A stretch of DNA of 64,000 nt from Planotetraspora mira (GTDB lineage Bacteria > Actinomycetota > Actinomycetes > Streptosporangiales > Streptosporangiaceae): contig NZ_BOOO01000009.1 of assembly GCF_016863275.1 (NCBI RefSeq), positions 274,055 through 338,054 of the forward strand, written 5' to 3'. This document shows positions 35,753-44,392 of the stretch, one piece after another. A program made the translations under genes and the position numbers. How positions within the stretch are numbered: position 1 is the first letter of the stretch; each line of letters opens with the position of its first letter. The notes under the pieces were generated by a model. It saw only the letters and a list, made by a program, of their open reading frames with translations. It was not told the DNA's origin and did not search any database.

Positions 35753-36375
35753 TCGCCGAGGACCAACTGCTGCTGCGCGACGGACTGACCCGGATGCTGA
35801 CCGCGTACGGCTTCGACGTGGTGGCCGCGATCGACGACGGTGCGGGACTGGCCGAAGCGCTCGTCTCGCACCGGCCCGACGTCGCCGTGGTCGACGTGCG
35901 CCTGCCCCCGACGTTCACCGACGAAGGGTTGCGCGCCGCCATCGCCGCCCGGTCGGAGGTTCCCGGCCTTCCGATCCTGATCCTCTCCCAGTACGTCGAA
36001 CGGCTCTACGCCCGCGAACTGCTCTCCGATCGCAACGGTGCGGTCGGGTACCTCCTCAAGGACCGCGTAGGTGACGTGCGGCAGTTCGTCGAAGCGATCC
36101 GTCAGATCGCCGCCGGCGGCACCGTCATGGACCCGGAAGTGGTCGCGCAGTTGCTCCATCAGCGCGACGCCCTGGCCGTACTCTCTCCGCGTGAGCGAGA
36201 CGTGCTGCGCCTGATGGCCGAGGGCCGATCCAACGCTGCGAACGCCGCCCATTTGGTCATCGCCGAGAAATCGGTCAACAACCACATCAACGCCCTCTTC
36301 GCCAAACTGGGGCTACCGCCCTCCGGCAGCGACCACCGTCGCGTCCTCGCCGTCCTGGCCTACCTCGACCAGTGA
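35740..36375 (+). CDS. LuxR/NarL-family response regulator
   Basis: A 211-residue regulator with receiver residues E7-D8, phospho-acceptor D52 in VAVVDVRLPPTFTDEG and LLKDRVG, and a LuxR domain (LSPRERDVLRLMAEGRSNAA, EKSVNNHINALFAKLGL). The PPTFTDEG loop marks the subfamily whose kinases have the R-ERDLHDGAQ box, as here. If the kinase gene is truly frameshifted, this regulator may be an orphan. Confidence 0.93.
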   Translation: MRVLIAEDQLLLRDGLTRMLTAYGFDVVAAIDDGAGLAEALVSHRPDVAVVDVRLPPTFTDEGLRAAIAARSEVPGLPILILSQYVERLYARELLSDRNGAVGYLLKDRVGDVRQFVEAIRQIAAGGTVMDPEVVAQLLHQRDALAVLSPRERDVLRLMAEGRSNAANAAHLVIAEKSVNNHINALFAKLGLPPSGSDHRRVLAVLAYLDQ

Positions 36376-36450
36376 ACGGCAATGGCACGCCGTCCCACAC
36401 TGGCCGGCTGCGCGAAAAAATCTTGATGTGAGCTGTAGTAGAGGGCTCCG

Positions 36451-36478
36451 CCCGTTCGTCATCCACCTGACGAACGGG
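36451..36478. promoter_or_regulatory. 10-bp stem hairpin in the SRPBCC-YCII-ECF42 leader
   Basis: CCCGTTCGTC and GACGAACGGG form a perfect 10-bp stem with an 8-base loop. The right arm runs directly into the ribosome site GAGAGGAG of the gene at 36493. It could be an operator, an attenuator or a terminator remnant for the regulator gene upstream; there is no T-run. Confidence 0.5.
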
Positions 36479-36492
36479 AGAGGAGAACACTC

Positions 36493-36996
36493 ATGGACAT
36501 GGTCACCGGAGCACAGGTGGCGGTCGCCCTGACCGTCCCGATACCACGCGAGCGGATGTGGGACCTGGTCACCACGGTGGGCCGGATCGGCGAGTGGAGC
36601 CCGGAGGCCACCGGCGGCGCCTGGTGTGACGACGCCCGAGGTCCGGTGCCGGGTGCCCGATTCATCGGCCGCAACCGGTTCCCCAGCGGATTCGAAAGTA
36701 TGGTGACCTGCGTGGTCGTAGAAGCAGAGCAGCCGAGCGTCTTCGCCTGGACGGTTCTGGACGACGCCGGCCTGGCCGGCTCGACGTGGCGCTATGAGCT
36801 GCGCGAAGGCGACGAGCCGGGGAGCACCCTGGTCCATCACTCGTTCACCCATGGCCCCGGCGCCAGCGGCGCCCGCGAAGGTGCCGAGGCCGATCCGCAG
36901 GGGCTCAACGACCGCCTGGTCACGCTGTGCCGGAACATGACCACCACGATCACCGCGATGGCCACCGCCGATTCCACGATGGGAGCAGTCCGATGA
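36493..36996 (+). CDS. SRPBCC family protein
   Basis: A 167-residue Bet v1-fold protein of the polyketide cyclase/dehydrase type: VALTVPIPRERMWDLVTTVG at residues 9-28, then ARFIGRNRF and the C-terminal LNDRLVTLCRNMTTTI. The stop overlaps the YCII gene by ATGA. It is part of the SRPBCC-YCII-ECF42 cluster and may be in the sigma factor's regulon. A perfect hairpin lies just before its ribosome site. Confidence 0.87.
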   Translation: MDMVTGAQVAVALTVPIPRERMWDLVTTVGRIGEWSPEATGGAWCDDARGPVPGARFIGRNRFPSGFESMVTCVVVEAEQPSVFAWTVLDDAGLAGSTWRYELREGDEPGSTLVHHSFTHGPGASGAREGAEADPQGLNDRLVTLCRNMTTTITAMATADSTMGAVR

Positions 36997-37334
36997 AGTA
37001 CCTGATGCTGGTGTGCACCGACCCGAACTACACGCCCGGCCAGGACGACGGCGCCCCGGATGTCGAGGACTGGGTCAAGGAGATGGACGGCAAGGGGGTC
37101 CGGCTGATGGGCAACCGCACCCGGCCGGCGAGCGACGCGACCACGGTTCGCGTCCGCAACCGTGAGGTGCTGCTCACCGACGGCCCGTACGCGGAGACCA
37201 AGGACCAGATAGCCGGCTTCGACATCCTCGAGTGCGCCGACCTCGACGAAGCCATCGACGTCGCGTCCAAGCACCCGATGGCGTGGGCGGGGATGATCGA
37301 GCTGCGTCCGTTCTGGCCGGACGACGAGGACTAG
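36993..37334 (+). CDS. YCII (DGPF) family protein
   Basis: A 113-residue protein with the YCII/DGPF fold: KYLMLVCTDP at the start, a central LTDGPYAETKDQIAGFDILE and the end MIELRPFWPDDED. The DGP motif names the family. It is almost always found beside an ECF42 sigma factor, as here, 12 bases upstream of it. The exact role is unknown; it is the conserved partner or target of the sigma factor. Confidence 0.93.
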   Translation: MKYLMLVCTDPNYTPGQDDGAPDVEDWVKEMDGKGVRLMGNRTRPASDATTVRVRNREVLLTDGPYAETKDQIAGFDILECADLDEAIDVASKHPMAWAGMIELRPFWPDDED

Positions 37335-37346
37335 CGGCTGAGACGG

Positions 37347-38573
37347 ATGACGCCGGTGACAGGTCAGGAGAAGGACCGGATCGCCGGGATCTACGCCGAC
37401 GGGTGGAGCCGGATCGTGGCCACCATGATCCGGTTCACCGGCGGCGACTGGAACCTGGCCGAAGAGTGTGCGCAGGACGCGTTCGCGAAGGCGCTCCAAA
37501 GCTGGCCGGAATCAGGCGTACCGGACCAGCCACTGGCGTGGCTGACCACCACGGCACGCCATCGCGCGATCGACCGGATGCGTCGCGCGTCGACCGAGGC
37601 GGCGAAGCTGCGGGAGGTGGCCGCGATGGACCCGGAGCCGTCGCCCTACCTGAGCGACAGCGAGATCCCTGACGAGCGTCTGGAGCTCATGTTCACCTGC
37701 TGCCATCCGTCGCTGAGTCTCGAGGCCCAGGTGGCGCTGACCCTGCGGAGCCTGGCCGGCATGAGCACCGCGGAGATCGCGCGTGCGTTCCTGGTGCCGG
37801 AACGCACCATGGGCCAGCGCCTCTTCCGGGCCAAGCAGAAGGTCGCGCACGCGGTCATCCCGTTCCGGGTGCCGCCCGCGCACCTGTTGCCGGACCGCCT
37901 TCCCGCTGTGCTCCACGTGCTCTATCTGCTGTTCAACGAAGGATACGGAGACTCGCGGAAGGCCCGGCTCTGCCAGGAGGCCATCCGTCTCGCGCGGGTG
38001 CTGACTGCGTTGATGCCCGACGAGCCCGAAGCTCACGGCGTGCTCGCGCTGATGTTGCTGCACGATGCCCGGCGGCCGGCGCGTGTGGACGCGGCCGGCG
38101 ATCTGGTCACCCTGGACGAGCAGGACCGCTCGCTGTGGGATCAGGCGCAGATCGCGGAAGGAGCCGCGATCTGCGAACGAGCGCTACGCCGGCGCCGCGC
38201 CGGGCCGTTCCAGCTCCAGGCGGCCATCGCGGCGTGTCATGCGACCGCGCCGCTCGCCGCCCAGACGGACTGGCCGCAGATCGTCGGGCTGTACACGCAA
38301 CTCGCGCGCATCGCGCCGAGCCCGATCGTGGACCTGAACCGTGCCGTGGCGATCGGCATGGCCGACGGTCCCGAGGCGGCGCTACCCCTGGTCGACGCGA
38401 TCGCCGGAACCGGGCAGCTCAACGACTACTACCTGTTGCACGCCACACGTGCCGACCTGCTGCGCCGCGCCGGCCGCGCACAGGAGGCGGCCGAAAGCTA
38501 CCGCTCGGCGCTCGACCTCGCACCCACCGACGCCGAGCGCCGTTTCCTGCGCAACCGGCTGGAGCTCCACTGA
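37347..38573 (+). CDS. ECF42-type sigma factor with long C-terminal extension
   Basis: A 408-residue sigma factor. Region 2 (residues 15-80) and region 4 (about 110-160, including [20 protein letters not shown]) are followed by a long helical extension of DUF6596/TPR character ([33 protein letters not shown]). The length and the adjacent YCII gene define the ECF42 group, in which the extension replaces an anti-sigma factor for control. The start at ATG 37347 overlaps no gene. Its target promoter motif is not visible in the short gap before 36493. Confidence 0.93.
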   Translation: MTPVTGQEKDRIAGIYADGWSRIVATMIRFTGGDWNLAEECAQDAFAKALQSWPESGVPDQPLAWLTTTARHRAIDRMRRASTEAAKLREVAAMDPEPSPYLSDSEIPDERLELMFTCCHPSLSLEAQVALTLRSLAGMSTAEIARAFLVPERTMGQRLFRAKQKVAHAVIPFRVPPAHLLPDRLPAVLHVLYLLFNEGYGDSRKARLCQEAIRLARVLTALMPDEPEAHGVLALMLLHDARRPARVDAAGDLVTLDEQDRSLWDQAQIAEGAAICERALRRRRAGPFQLQAAIAACHATAPLAAQTDWPQIVGLYTQLARIAPSPIVDLNRAVAIGMADGPEAALPLVDAIAGTGQLNDYYLLHATRADLLRRAGRAQEAAESYRSALDLAPTDAERRFLRNRLELH

Positions 38574-38591
38574 CGGCGGACGACGGAGGGC

Positions 38592-38790
38592 TCATGCGTC
38601 GCGGCGACGTAACACCAGGTAGCCGCCGATGAGAGCGGCGGCGGCCCAGAGCGCCAGGAGGCCGATCCCGGTCCACGGGCCGTAGTCGCGAGCCCAGCGC
38701 GGCTCAGTCTGCGGCCCGGTGATATGCATGATCACCATGCCTACCTGGTCCGGCAGATACTGGGTGACGCTCCGCAACTTCGGGATGTTG
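38592..38790 (-). pseudogene. C-terminal fragment of an ABC-2 permease
   Basis: The last 66 codons of an ABC-2 permease: RSVTQYLPDQVGMVIMH, then WTGIGLLALWAAAALIGGYL and a typical end LRRRDA. Upstream of about 38790 the frame reads only antisense to a response-regulator fragment. The bulk of the permease, including its start, is missing, so this is the tail left by a deletion. Confidence 0.75.
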
Positions 38791-39161
38791 CCCAGGCGCC
38801 CGACATCGAGGTCGTCGCGCAGGCGCAGAACGGCCGGGCCGCCGTGGACCAGGCGCTCATGCACCGCGTCAACGTGGCACTGCTCGACATCAAGATGCCG
38901 GTGATGGACGGCCTGAGCGCGACAGAGGAGCTCCTGCGGCAGGCGCCCGCGGTGCGGACCGTGATGCTCACGTCGTTCGGCGACGAGGCCAACGTGCTGC
39001 GGGCCCTGCAGAACGGCACGGCGGGGTTCGTGGCCGAGATCGGCCGGCGGCTGGGCATGAGTGAGACGACCATCAAAACCTATGTGAGCCGGATCCTGAC
39101 CAAGCTCGGCTGCTCGAATCGTGTTCAGGCGGCCCTGCTGGTGCGCGACGCCCGAGGATGA
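38790..39161 (+). pseudogene. Truncated, internally deleted response regulator
   Basis: Residues resembling the receiver domain begin at APDIEVVAQAQNGRAAVD and include the phospho-acceptor region VALLDIKMPVMDGL; the first 30 or so residues with the acidic pair are lost. After GTAGFV the frame jumps directly to EIGRRLGMSETTIKTYVSRI, the recognition part of a LuxR domain. About 60 residues, the end of the receiver and the start of the helix-turn-helix, are missing. With two deletions the gene is almost certainly dead. Confidence 0.75.
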
Positions 39162-39283
39162 AACGGGCCGGGTCGTCCCGCCCCGGGTGCCGCAGGCGAT
39201 GCTCCTCGACTGAGATCGACGCCGGGTCCGCGAGGGCCGTATCGCGTCGTTCCACGGTCATCGCCGCCTTGTGCAGGCCGTAC

Positions 39284-39640
39284 TCACTCCAGGCGGGCGA
39301 CCAGGCGCTTGGGCGCGACGGTCCGGTAGGCGTCCGCGACGATCTCGGCGATCTCGGCCCAGTCCTGGGGGACGTCGACGTAGACGCCGAGCCAGCCGCG
39401 GTGGCCGACATACGGCGGGCGGAAGAAGCGCTCGTGGTCCTCGGCCAGCAGAGCCTCCTGGGTGCCGGGCGGGGCGGCGCACCAGAACGCGACCCGGTCG
39501 TCGTGATGGTGGTCGGCGTACGTCACGAACGTCTTCTTGTCCTGGATGAACCAGGTCGGCGCGCCATGGCTGAGGCGTTCGGTGGTCTCGGGGAGCGCGA
39601 GGCAGAGCCGGCGCAGTGACTCCAGCGGATCATCGGCCAT
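39284..39640 (-). CDS. MmcQ/YjbR family protein
   Basis: A 118-residue YjbR-type protein: LRRLCLALPETTERLSHGAP near the start, KTFVTYADHHHDDRVAFW in the middle and WLGVYVDVPQDWAEIAEIVA near the end are family features. The fold is a double-winged helix-like DNA-binding or structural domain of unsettled role. Start ATG 39640 is the first conserved Met. It stands alone. Confidence 0.9.
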   Translation of the reverse strand: MADDPLESLRRLCLALPETTERLSHGAPTWFIQDKKTFVTYADHHHDDRVAFWCAAPPGTQEALLAEDHERFFRPPYVGHRGWLGVYVDVPQDWAEIAEIVADAYRTVAPKRLVARLE

Positions 39641-39865
39641 GGTCGGACGATACTTCGCGCAATCCCGGGACGACCCGGGTTCCGCCGAGCAGGTCGTCGG
39701 GCGTCCTGGTGGAGGGCAGGAAACAAGGCTCCCAGCCAGGCGAAGACGATGACGTAAACGATGATCGTCAGCGCCGGATGGGCGACCGCTACAAGGCGAG
39801 CCCGCCCTGTGAACGGCCGCCCACACCTGACCTGGGGTCAGAGGTGACCGCCCCTGACCCTCCTC

Positions 39866-40327
39866 TCAGAACCGGTCACGGAACGGCCGGCCCTCGCTGA
39901 ACCGGTCGCGGGCGCGCCGGTCCTCGCCGAACCGCTCCCGGAACGGCCGGTCCTCCCTGAACCGGTCACGGAACGGCCGGTCTTCCCTGAAGCGCTCGTG
40001 GAAGCGCCGGTTCTCTCTGAACCGCTCGTGGAAGCGCCTGTCTCCCCTGAACCGGTCGCGGGCGCGCCGGTCCTCCCTGAACCGCTCGCGGTAGCGCTCC
40101 TCGCTGAACCGCTCGTGGAAGCGGCGCTCCTCCCGGGCACGGTCAGGGCGTGGCGGAGGTTGCACCGGAGTCACCGCAGCCGCCTTCGCATGGTTCGACA
40201 TGCTGAGCGTCGTGGTCGTGTTCATCGAGTTCAGGCCGGCGGGGCCATTCGGCGCTTGAGTAAGCCCGAACGCCAGAGCCCCGAGCACTGCAGCGCCTAA
40301 TGGCGCCGACAGCCGATTCTTGGGCAT
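39866..40327 (-). CDS. Exported or membrane-anchored protein with RFRED-type tandem repeats
   Basis: A 153-residue protein with a strong ribosome site (GGGAGGAGG) before ATG 40327. Residues 8-25 are hydrophobic (LGAAVLGALAFGLTQ), suggesting a signal or anchor; residues 72-153 are a tandem repeat of ten residues with the consensus (E/D)RFREDR(R/P)F(R/H), highly charged and probably helical. Repeats run to the stop codon. I do not recognise a family. The opposite strand has long open frames through the repeats, so coding on this strand rests on the start signals. Confidence 0.65.
   Translation of the reverse strand: MPKNRLSAPLGAAVLGALAFGLTQAPNGPAGLNSMNTTTTLSMSNHAKAAAVTPVQPPPRPDRAREERRFHERFSEERYRERFREDRRARDRFRGDRRFHERFRENRRFHERFREDRPFRDRFREDRPFRERFGEDRRARDRFSEGRPFRDRF
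39869..40114. repeat. 30-bp coding tandem repeat, about eight units
   Basis: Reading on the minus strand, units of 30 bp (one of 27 bp) encode (E/D)RFREDRxFx. Seven full 30-bp units and a partial are visible, differing mostly by changes of single codons such as RRAR, RRFH or RPFR. All units are in frame and contiguous, so this is a coding repeat, not a spacer array. Confidence 0.85.
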
Positions 40328-40920
40328 GCTGCCTCCTCCCCGAATCGCCATGACCTGCAGCGATTTCGGATCTCCAACCATCGTGGGCATTGAGATCCAG
40401 GCGCGTCTAGGCAAGTTGGCGGATATTGAGACGGCAGGACGGCCATTCAGAGGAGCGGCATGACTTTGCGCTTTCCGTCGCCGGGCCCCCTTTGCTGTGG
40501 GTTTTCATCCACGTACTGGAGAGATTGCGTTCGGATCAGCCGGCAGGGCCGCGGTGTCCACGGGAGTCCGCCTACCATGTCGCCGATTTCCTTGCCTGTC
40601 ATTTTCCGTCCTATGGTGCGGCATTGAACCCCCCAGGGAAGTGCCGTTCATTTCCCCCATCGAGATACGAATCAGCAGCTCAAAGCCTCACAGCGGCCGG
40701 CTGAGTGCAATACCGAATTTCTCTGGTGAATGCGGCTAATCATATTCATACAGTGATGTGCCAGAAATGATGTTTTGCCCCCGTCTGGGAGATTTCATCT
40801 GATTCCACGATTAGTCTTAATGATGTTCAGCGCCGCATCGGCGTATCCCGAGACCCGGAACCGACGCTCGTCATCCCCGTCGATCAGGGGTTCGGTCCTC
40901 ACCTCAGGGAGTGGTCTCTG
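40328..40920. other. Intergenic stretch without a recognised gene
   Basis: About 590 bases lie between a start at 40327 (minus) and one at 40921 (plus). Open frames of 80-90 codons occur on the plus strand at 40426-40740 but have no recognisable domain and poor start signals. The section from about 40740 to 40830 is unusually AT-rich for this window. It probably holds promoters for both flanking genes. Confidence 0.5.
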
Positions 40921-41151
40921 ATGCTCAAGCGTTTATTCTTCGCCGTCACGCTGGCCGCATCCACGCTCCTCGTCACCGGCACCGGCATCGCGCAGGCCTC
41001 CGCGCAGTCCTCCGACCCGAGCGTCTGCGCGTCGGCCCAGCACATCACCCCGGGGCAGCCCGGCCAATGCCTCTGGAGGGCCGGCTGCTACCAGTGTTAC
41101 AGCTACCGGACCGGACGCTGGGAAACCCAGCATTGCGACGACGGCGGCTGA
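40921..41151 (+). CDS. Small secreted Cys-containing protein
   Basis: A 76-residue protein. Residues 1-28 form a Sec signal peptide (KRLFFAVTLAASTLLVTG, ending in an ASA cleavage site). The mature 48 residues contain five cysteines (SVCASAQ, QCLW, AGCYQCYSY, HCDD), suggesting disulphide bonds. A ribosome-binding AGGGAGTGG precedes ATG 40921. I do not recognise a family; it could be a small exported effector or inhibitor. Confidence 0.75.
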   Translation: MLKRLFFAVTLAASTLLVTGTGIAQASAQSSDPSVCASAQHITPGQPGQCLWRAGCYQCYSYRTGRWETQHCDDGG

Positions 41152-41350
41152 TGGCCGCACGTATCGACGACCAGGCCCTATAGGCGACGACAGCCCTGCG
41201 AGGCACCGCTTCGCAGGGCTGTCCCGCGCAGATGAGCGCATCGCGGACGCGCGACCGGTCGCCCCCGCCGGCAACTCCATGCCGGCCGGCGGCGGCGGAA
41301 CCTCGTGGTGCGGATAGGAGCCGAATCGATCTCGAGAAAGTAGTTGCAGA

Positions 41351-41376
41351 GACACTAGTGCATGTGACACTATTCA
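41351..41376. promoter_or_regulatory. GACACTA direct repeat, probable PadR-related site
   Basis: GACACTA occurs at 41351 and 41366, eight bases apart. TGACACTATTCA at 41365-41376 is also present at 45735-45746, beside a PadR gene, and ACTAGT occurs at both places. It lies four bases before ATG 41380, so it probably overlaps a promoter with a nearly leaderless transcript. PadR control is an inference. Confidence 0.6.
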
Positions 41377-41379
41377 CTC

Positions 41380-41844
41380 ATGACACAGAACAGCACCGCC
41401 GAGGTAGTCCGAGTTCACGCCGACCACACCATGACCAAGCACCTGGGGAACTGGACGACTGCGCGCACCTTCCAGGTCCGCACCCGGCGCGGCGCGGCCG
41501 TCATCGACCTGCGCTCGCCGGAGATCGCCGATGGTGACATCGAACTGGACCTGGACATCGACCACGGCATGGTCAAGCTGCTGCTGCCCGCCGACGCCAC
41601 CGTCGACCAGTGGGGCATCCAGTGGACCGGCGCCGGCAAGGTCAAGGACGGCGAGGGAGCCAAGGCCCAGGGCGGTCGTCGGGTGCGACTCACCGGACGG
41701 GTGAGTGGCGGAGAGGTCCGGATCCACCGCGGCGGCATGGCGATCCTGTCCGCCATGTTCTCCCGGGCATACCTGGAAGATCTCAAGCGTGCCCACCGCG
41801 ACGGTGCCATGCCGACCGTCGACGATCCCACTCGCACGGCCTGA
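41380..41844 (+). CDS. DUF4097/toastrack-like protein
   Basis: A 154-residue protein with an alternating-strand beta-helix-like pattern (GAAVIDLRSPEIADGDIELD, DHGMVKLLLPADATVD, GGEVRIHRGGMAIL). It resembles the cell-envelope stress-associated toastrack/DUF4097 group that frequently accompanies PadR regulators. The ATG lies immediately after a GACACTA repeat also present at the PadR gene at 45080-45685. Not membrane-bound by sequence. A short helical tail follows. Confidence 0.7.
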   Translation: MTQNSTAEVVRVHADHTMTKHLGNWTTARTFQVRTRRGAAVIDLRSPEIADGDIELDLDIDHGMVKLLLPADATVDQWGIQWTGAGKVKDGEGAKAQGGRRVRLTGRVSGGEVRIHRGGMAILSAMFSRAYLEDLKRAHRDGAMPTVDDPTRTA

Positions 41845-41890
41845 TCCGCTCAGAGCTACCGGACCGGGGCACCCACCCGGCAGCGAGCCG

Positions 41891-42532
41891 CTATGAGCCG
41901 GTCGCCTGCTGAAGCTGATGCGGCATGTTCCAGCCCTCGGCGAGCCTCGACGGATGCACGTTCTGCCCGCCGCCGAAGAACTCGCAGAACTTCATGATGA
42001 GCGGATCCCACCCCAGCGGGTCCACGTACTGGGTCCCAGGGATGATCAACTCCTCCTCGACATGGATGCGCACCACCCTGACCTGGAAGGCGGTCGCCTC
42101 CGTCTCCGGACCGCCGAACGGATGCGCCTCATCCACCACGCACTCCAGTTGGATGGGGCACTCCTCGACGCGCGGCGCCCGCACCAACTCCGCCGGCTGC
42201 TCGGTCAGCCCCGAGACCCCGAACTTGTCTCGCTCATACCGGTAACCCTGGTGCAGCCGATAGTCCGGTATCACCGCTTTCGCGGTCAGAAGCGCGAGCC
42301 TGTCGACGGCGTCGACCATCGAAGAGGACGCGAGATTCAGCACACACTCGCGTTCGCGCAGCAGATTCGCCGCGGTCTGACCGTTGTTACCGAGCCCCAG
42401 CATGCAGGAGTCGTCCAACCACCAGGCCGAGGACATCGGCGAGATGTTCGCCGAGCCGTCCTCGTTCCGGGAGCCGATCAGGACCACCGGGGTCCCGAAG
42501 TACAGGACTTTCAAGTCGGAGATCTTGTGCAT
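41891..42532 (-). CDS. Flavin reductase-like, FMN-binding split-barrel protein
   Basis: A 213-residue protein with the flavin reductase pattern: VLYFGTPVVLIGSRNEDGSA, then PMSSAWWLDDSCMLGLG, NLLRERECVLNLAS and LECVVDEAHPFG. Such proteins bind FMN and reduce flavins or act as NADH:FMN oxidoreductases. The start at ATG 42532 follows an AAGGG tract; an upstream GTG-type extension has no support. No monooxygenase partner adjoins it. Confidence 0.85.
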   Translation of the reverse strand: MHKISDLKVLYFGTPVVLIGSRNEDGSANISPMSSAWWLDDSCMLGLGNNGQTAANLLRERECVLNLASSSMVDAVDRLALLTAKAVIPDYRLHQGYRYERDKFGVSGLTEQPAELVRAPRVEECPIQLECVVDEAHPFGGPETEATAFQVRVVRIHVEEELIIPGTQYVDPLGWDPLIMKFCEFFGGGQNVHPSRLAEGWNMPHQLQQATGS

Positions 42533-42607
42533 GCCCTTTGCCCTTCGTCCTTCGCCGCGCCGTACCACGCCGGTTTGCGCCGGTTTGCGTCGCGAAGACT
42601 CTCTCCA

Positions 42608-43352
42608 CTAGCTGCGACGGCCGCTGGCAGAAATCGGACGCCTCGCTTCCCGCTCGTCGGGCCTGCCGGGGCGAAGGGATTCAAGGTCGGCGGTAGGAGT
42701 CTTGTGGATCAACGTGCCCGGCATGCCCAGCGTGTGGGCGATCGCGCGTACGCGCCGCTTGGTCAGACCGGCGAGCGGCACGACGTCGGCGGCGCCGTCT
42801 CCGTGTTTGGTGAAGAATCCGGTCACCGCCTCGGCGGCGTGGTCGGTGCCGACGACCAGCCCCCCGAGCGCCCCGGCGACGGCGTACTGGGCGATCATTC
42901 GCTGCCTGGCTTTGATGTTGCCGAGGAGGAAGTCCTGCTGGATGGCGTCAGGCAAGGGTCAGGCCCCCGGCCAGCAGCGTCCGCAGGCTCGCGTCGCTGG
43001 CCGGCTGGATGTCGACGGTCAGAGTTCGGTCGGGACGGACGAACGCCAACGCGGCCTGGGCGTCGTGCTCGTCGCGCTGGACGCCGTACGGCAGTCGCAT
43101 GGCCACGAAGACGGCTTCGCTTCCCGCGCCGCGCGCCTTTTCGACCGCGAGCCGGCACAGCCGGCCCGCGGTGGCCGAGTCGACGCCGCCGCTGACGGCC
43201 AGCACCAGCGTGGCGGTCCCGGCGCCGTTCAATGAATCGACGAGGTATGCGACTCGCCGCTCGATCTCGCGGCCGGCGTCGAAGTCGGAGTCGACGCCCA
43301 GGTCGCGGGCGATGTGCCGCCGGGTTCGCTCGGCGGTCGTGACGTCGTTCAT
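42608..43352 (-). pseudogene. nadE: Broken NAD synthetase
   Basis: The N-terminal part starts at ATG 43352 and holds the P-loop LAVSGGVDSATAGRLC and VAMRLPYGVQRDEHDAQAAL, then stops at 42948 with [12 protein letters not shown]. The frame for the C-terminal part runs from about 42955: [40 protein letters not shown] and [18 protein letters not shown] frameshift splits the two, and the last 50-60 residues of an ammonia-dependent NadE of about 275 residues are missing. It is coupled (ATGA) to the SMP-30 gene upstream. Confidence 0.85.
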
Positions 43353-44281
43353 GACCGCTCGGTTCCGGCCGGCTGAGGGTAGCGGGCACCGTTGACGGTG
43401 ACCCGAAGCGTGTACACGCTGGTCCCCGCGGTGATGAAGAGGTGGTTGCGCTTGGGACCGCCGAAAGTGAGGTTCGCGACCGATTCGGGCAGCAGAAGCT
43501 TGCCGATGAGGGTGCCGTCCGTGTCGAAGCAGTGCACGCCGTCCCAGGCGGCCGCCCATACCCGTCCGGCGTCGTCCACCCGGAGACCGTCGAAGCGTCC
43601 GTTGTCGCACTCGGCGAAGATCTTCCCGCCGGTCAGGGCGCCCTCGGCGGTGACGTCGAAGACGCGAATGTGGCTGGGTTCCTGCCGGGTGTCGGCGATG
43701 TACAGCCGTTGCTCGTCGGGTGCGAAGGCCAGGCCGTTGGGCCGGCAGAAGTCGTCGGCGACCACTCGCAGGTCACCGGTGGCCGGGTCGAGGCGGAACA
43801 CGTAGCAGGCGCCGCCGAACTCACTGTCCCCCTTGTCGCCCTCGTAGTCGCTGAAGATGCCGTAGCTCGGGTCGGTGAACCAGATCGTGCCGTCAGCGCG
43901 GACGACCACGTCGTTGGGGCTGTTGAGTCGCTTGCCCTGATACCGGTCGGCCAGCACGGTGACGGTGCCGTCGTGTTCGGTGCGGGTGACGCGCCGGTTG
44001 CCCTGCTCGCAGGTGATGAGCCGGCCCTGCCGGTCGATGGTGTTGCCGTTGGCATGACCGGAGCTGTGGCGGAAGACGCCGACGGCGCCGGTGGTCTCGT
44101 CCCAGCGTAGGAGCCGGTCGTTGGGGATGTCGCTCCACACCAGGTGGCGCCCGGCCGGGAAGTACGCCGGGCCCTCGGTCTTGCGCGAGCCGGTGTGCAA
44201 CCGTTCGAGGACGAAGTCGCCGTCGATGTACCGGAAGCGTTCGTCGAGCACCTGGAACTGGGCGGGGATGGTCTCGACCAT
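43349..44281 (-). CDS. SMP-30/gluconolactonase/LRE family protein
   Basis: A 310-residue beta-propeller of the SMP-30/gluconolactonase type: TEGPAYFPAGRHLVWSDIPN, GNTIDRQGRLITCEQGNRRV, SPNDVVVRADGTIWFTDPSY and CRPNGLAFAPDEQRLYIADT are metal-site strands (Glu in TEGP, Asn in SPND, Asp in the later loop). It would hydrolyse sugar or similar lactones with a divalent metal. Its stop overlaps the nadE start by four bases. It is divergent from an Lrp/AsnC regulator. Confidence 0.92.
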   Translation of the reverse strand: MVETIPAQFQVLDERFRYIDGDFVLERLHTGSRKTEGPAYFPAGRHLVWSDIPNDRLLRWDETTGAVGVFRHSSGHANGNTIDRQGRLITCEQGNRRVTRTEHDGTVTVLADRYQGKRLNSPNDVVVRADGTIWFTDPSYGIFSDYEGDKGDSEFGGACYVFRLDPATGDLRVVADDFCRPNGLAFAPDEQRLYIADTRQEPSHIRVFDVTAEGALTGGKIFAECDNGRFDGLRVDDAGRVWAAAWDGVHCFDTDGTLIGKLLLPESVANLTFGGPKRNHLFITAGTSVYTLRVTVNGARYPQPAGTERS

Positions 44282-44315
44282 CGCAGGCTCCTCATCGTGA
44301 GCTGATTGAAGTTCG

Positions 44316-44379
44316 GTAGAACGCTAGCATCTCCGAATGTAGTATGGTTATTAGGCGACTTGGCTAGTTGACGTTCTAC
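44316..44379. promoter_or_regulatory. GTAGAACG inverted repeats in the SMP-30/Lrp gap
   Basis: GTAGAACG at 44316-44323 and CGTTCTAC at 44372-44379 are perfect complements 48 bases apart, with CTAGC and GCTAG beside them. They frame the promoter region shared by the SMP-30 gene and the Lrp/AsnC gene and may be sites for the latter. Confidence 0.55.
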
Positions 44380-44392
44380 GAGTAGGGGTGCG

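Noticed and set aside
39869..40114. Possible CRISPR array
   Set aside because: Units are contiguous 30-bp coding repeats without spacers, and no cas genes are present.
40426..40739. Two plus-strand frames of 80-92 codons in the gap
   Set aside because: No recognisable domain or ribosome site, and base composition differs from nearby genes.
42608..43352. Functional NAD synthetase
   Set aside because: The two halves are in different frames and the C-terminal part is too short.
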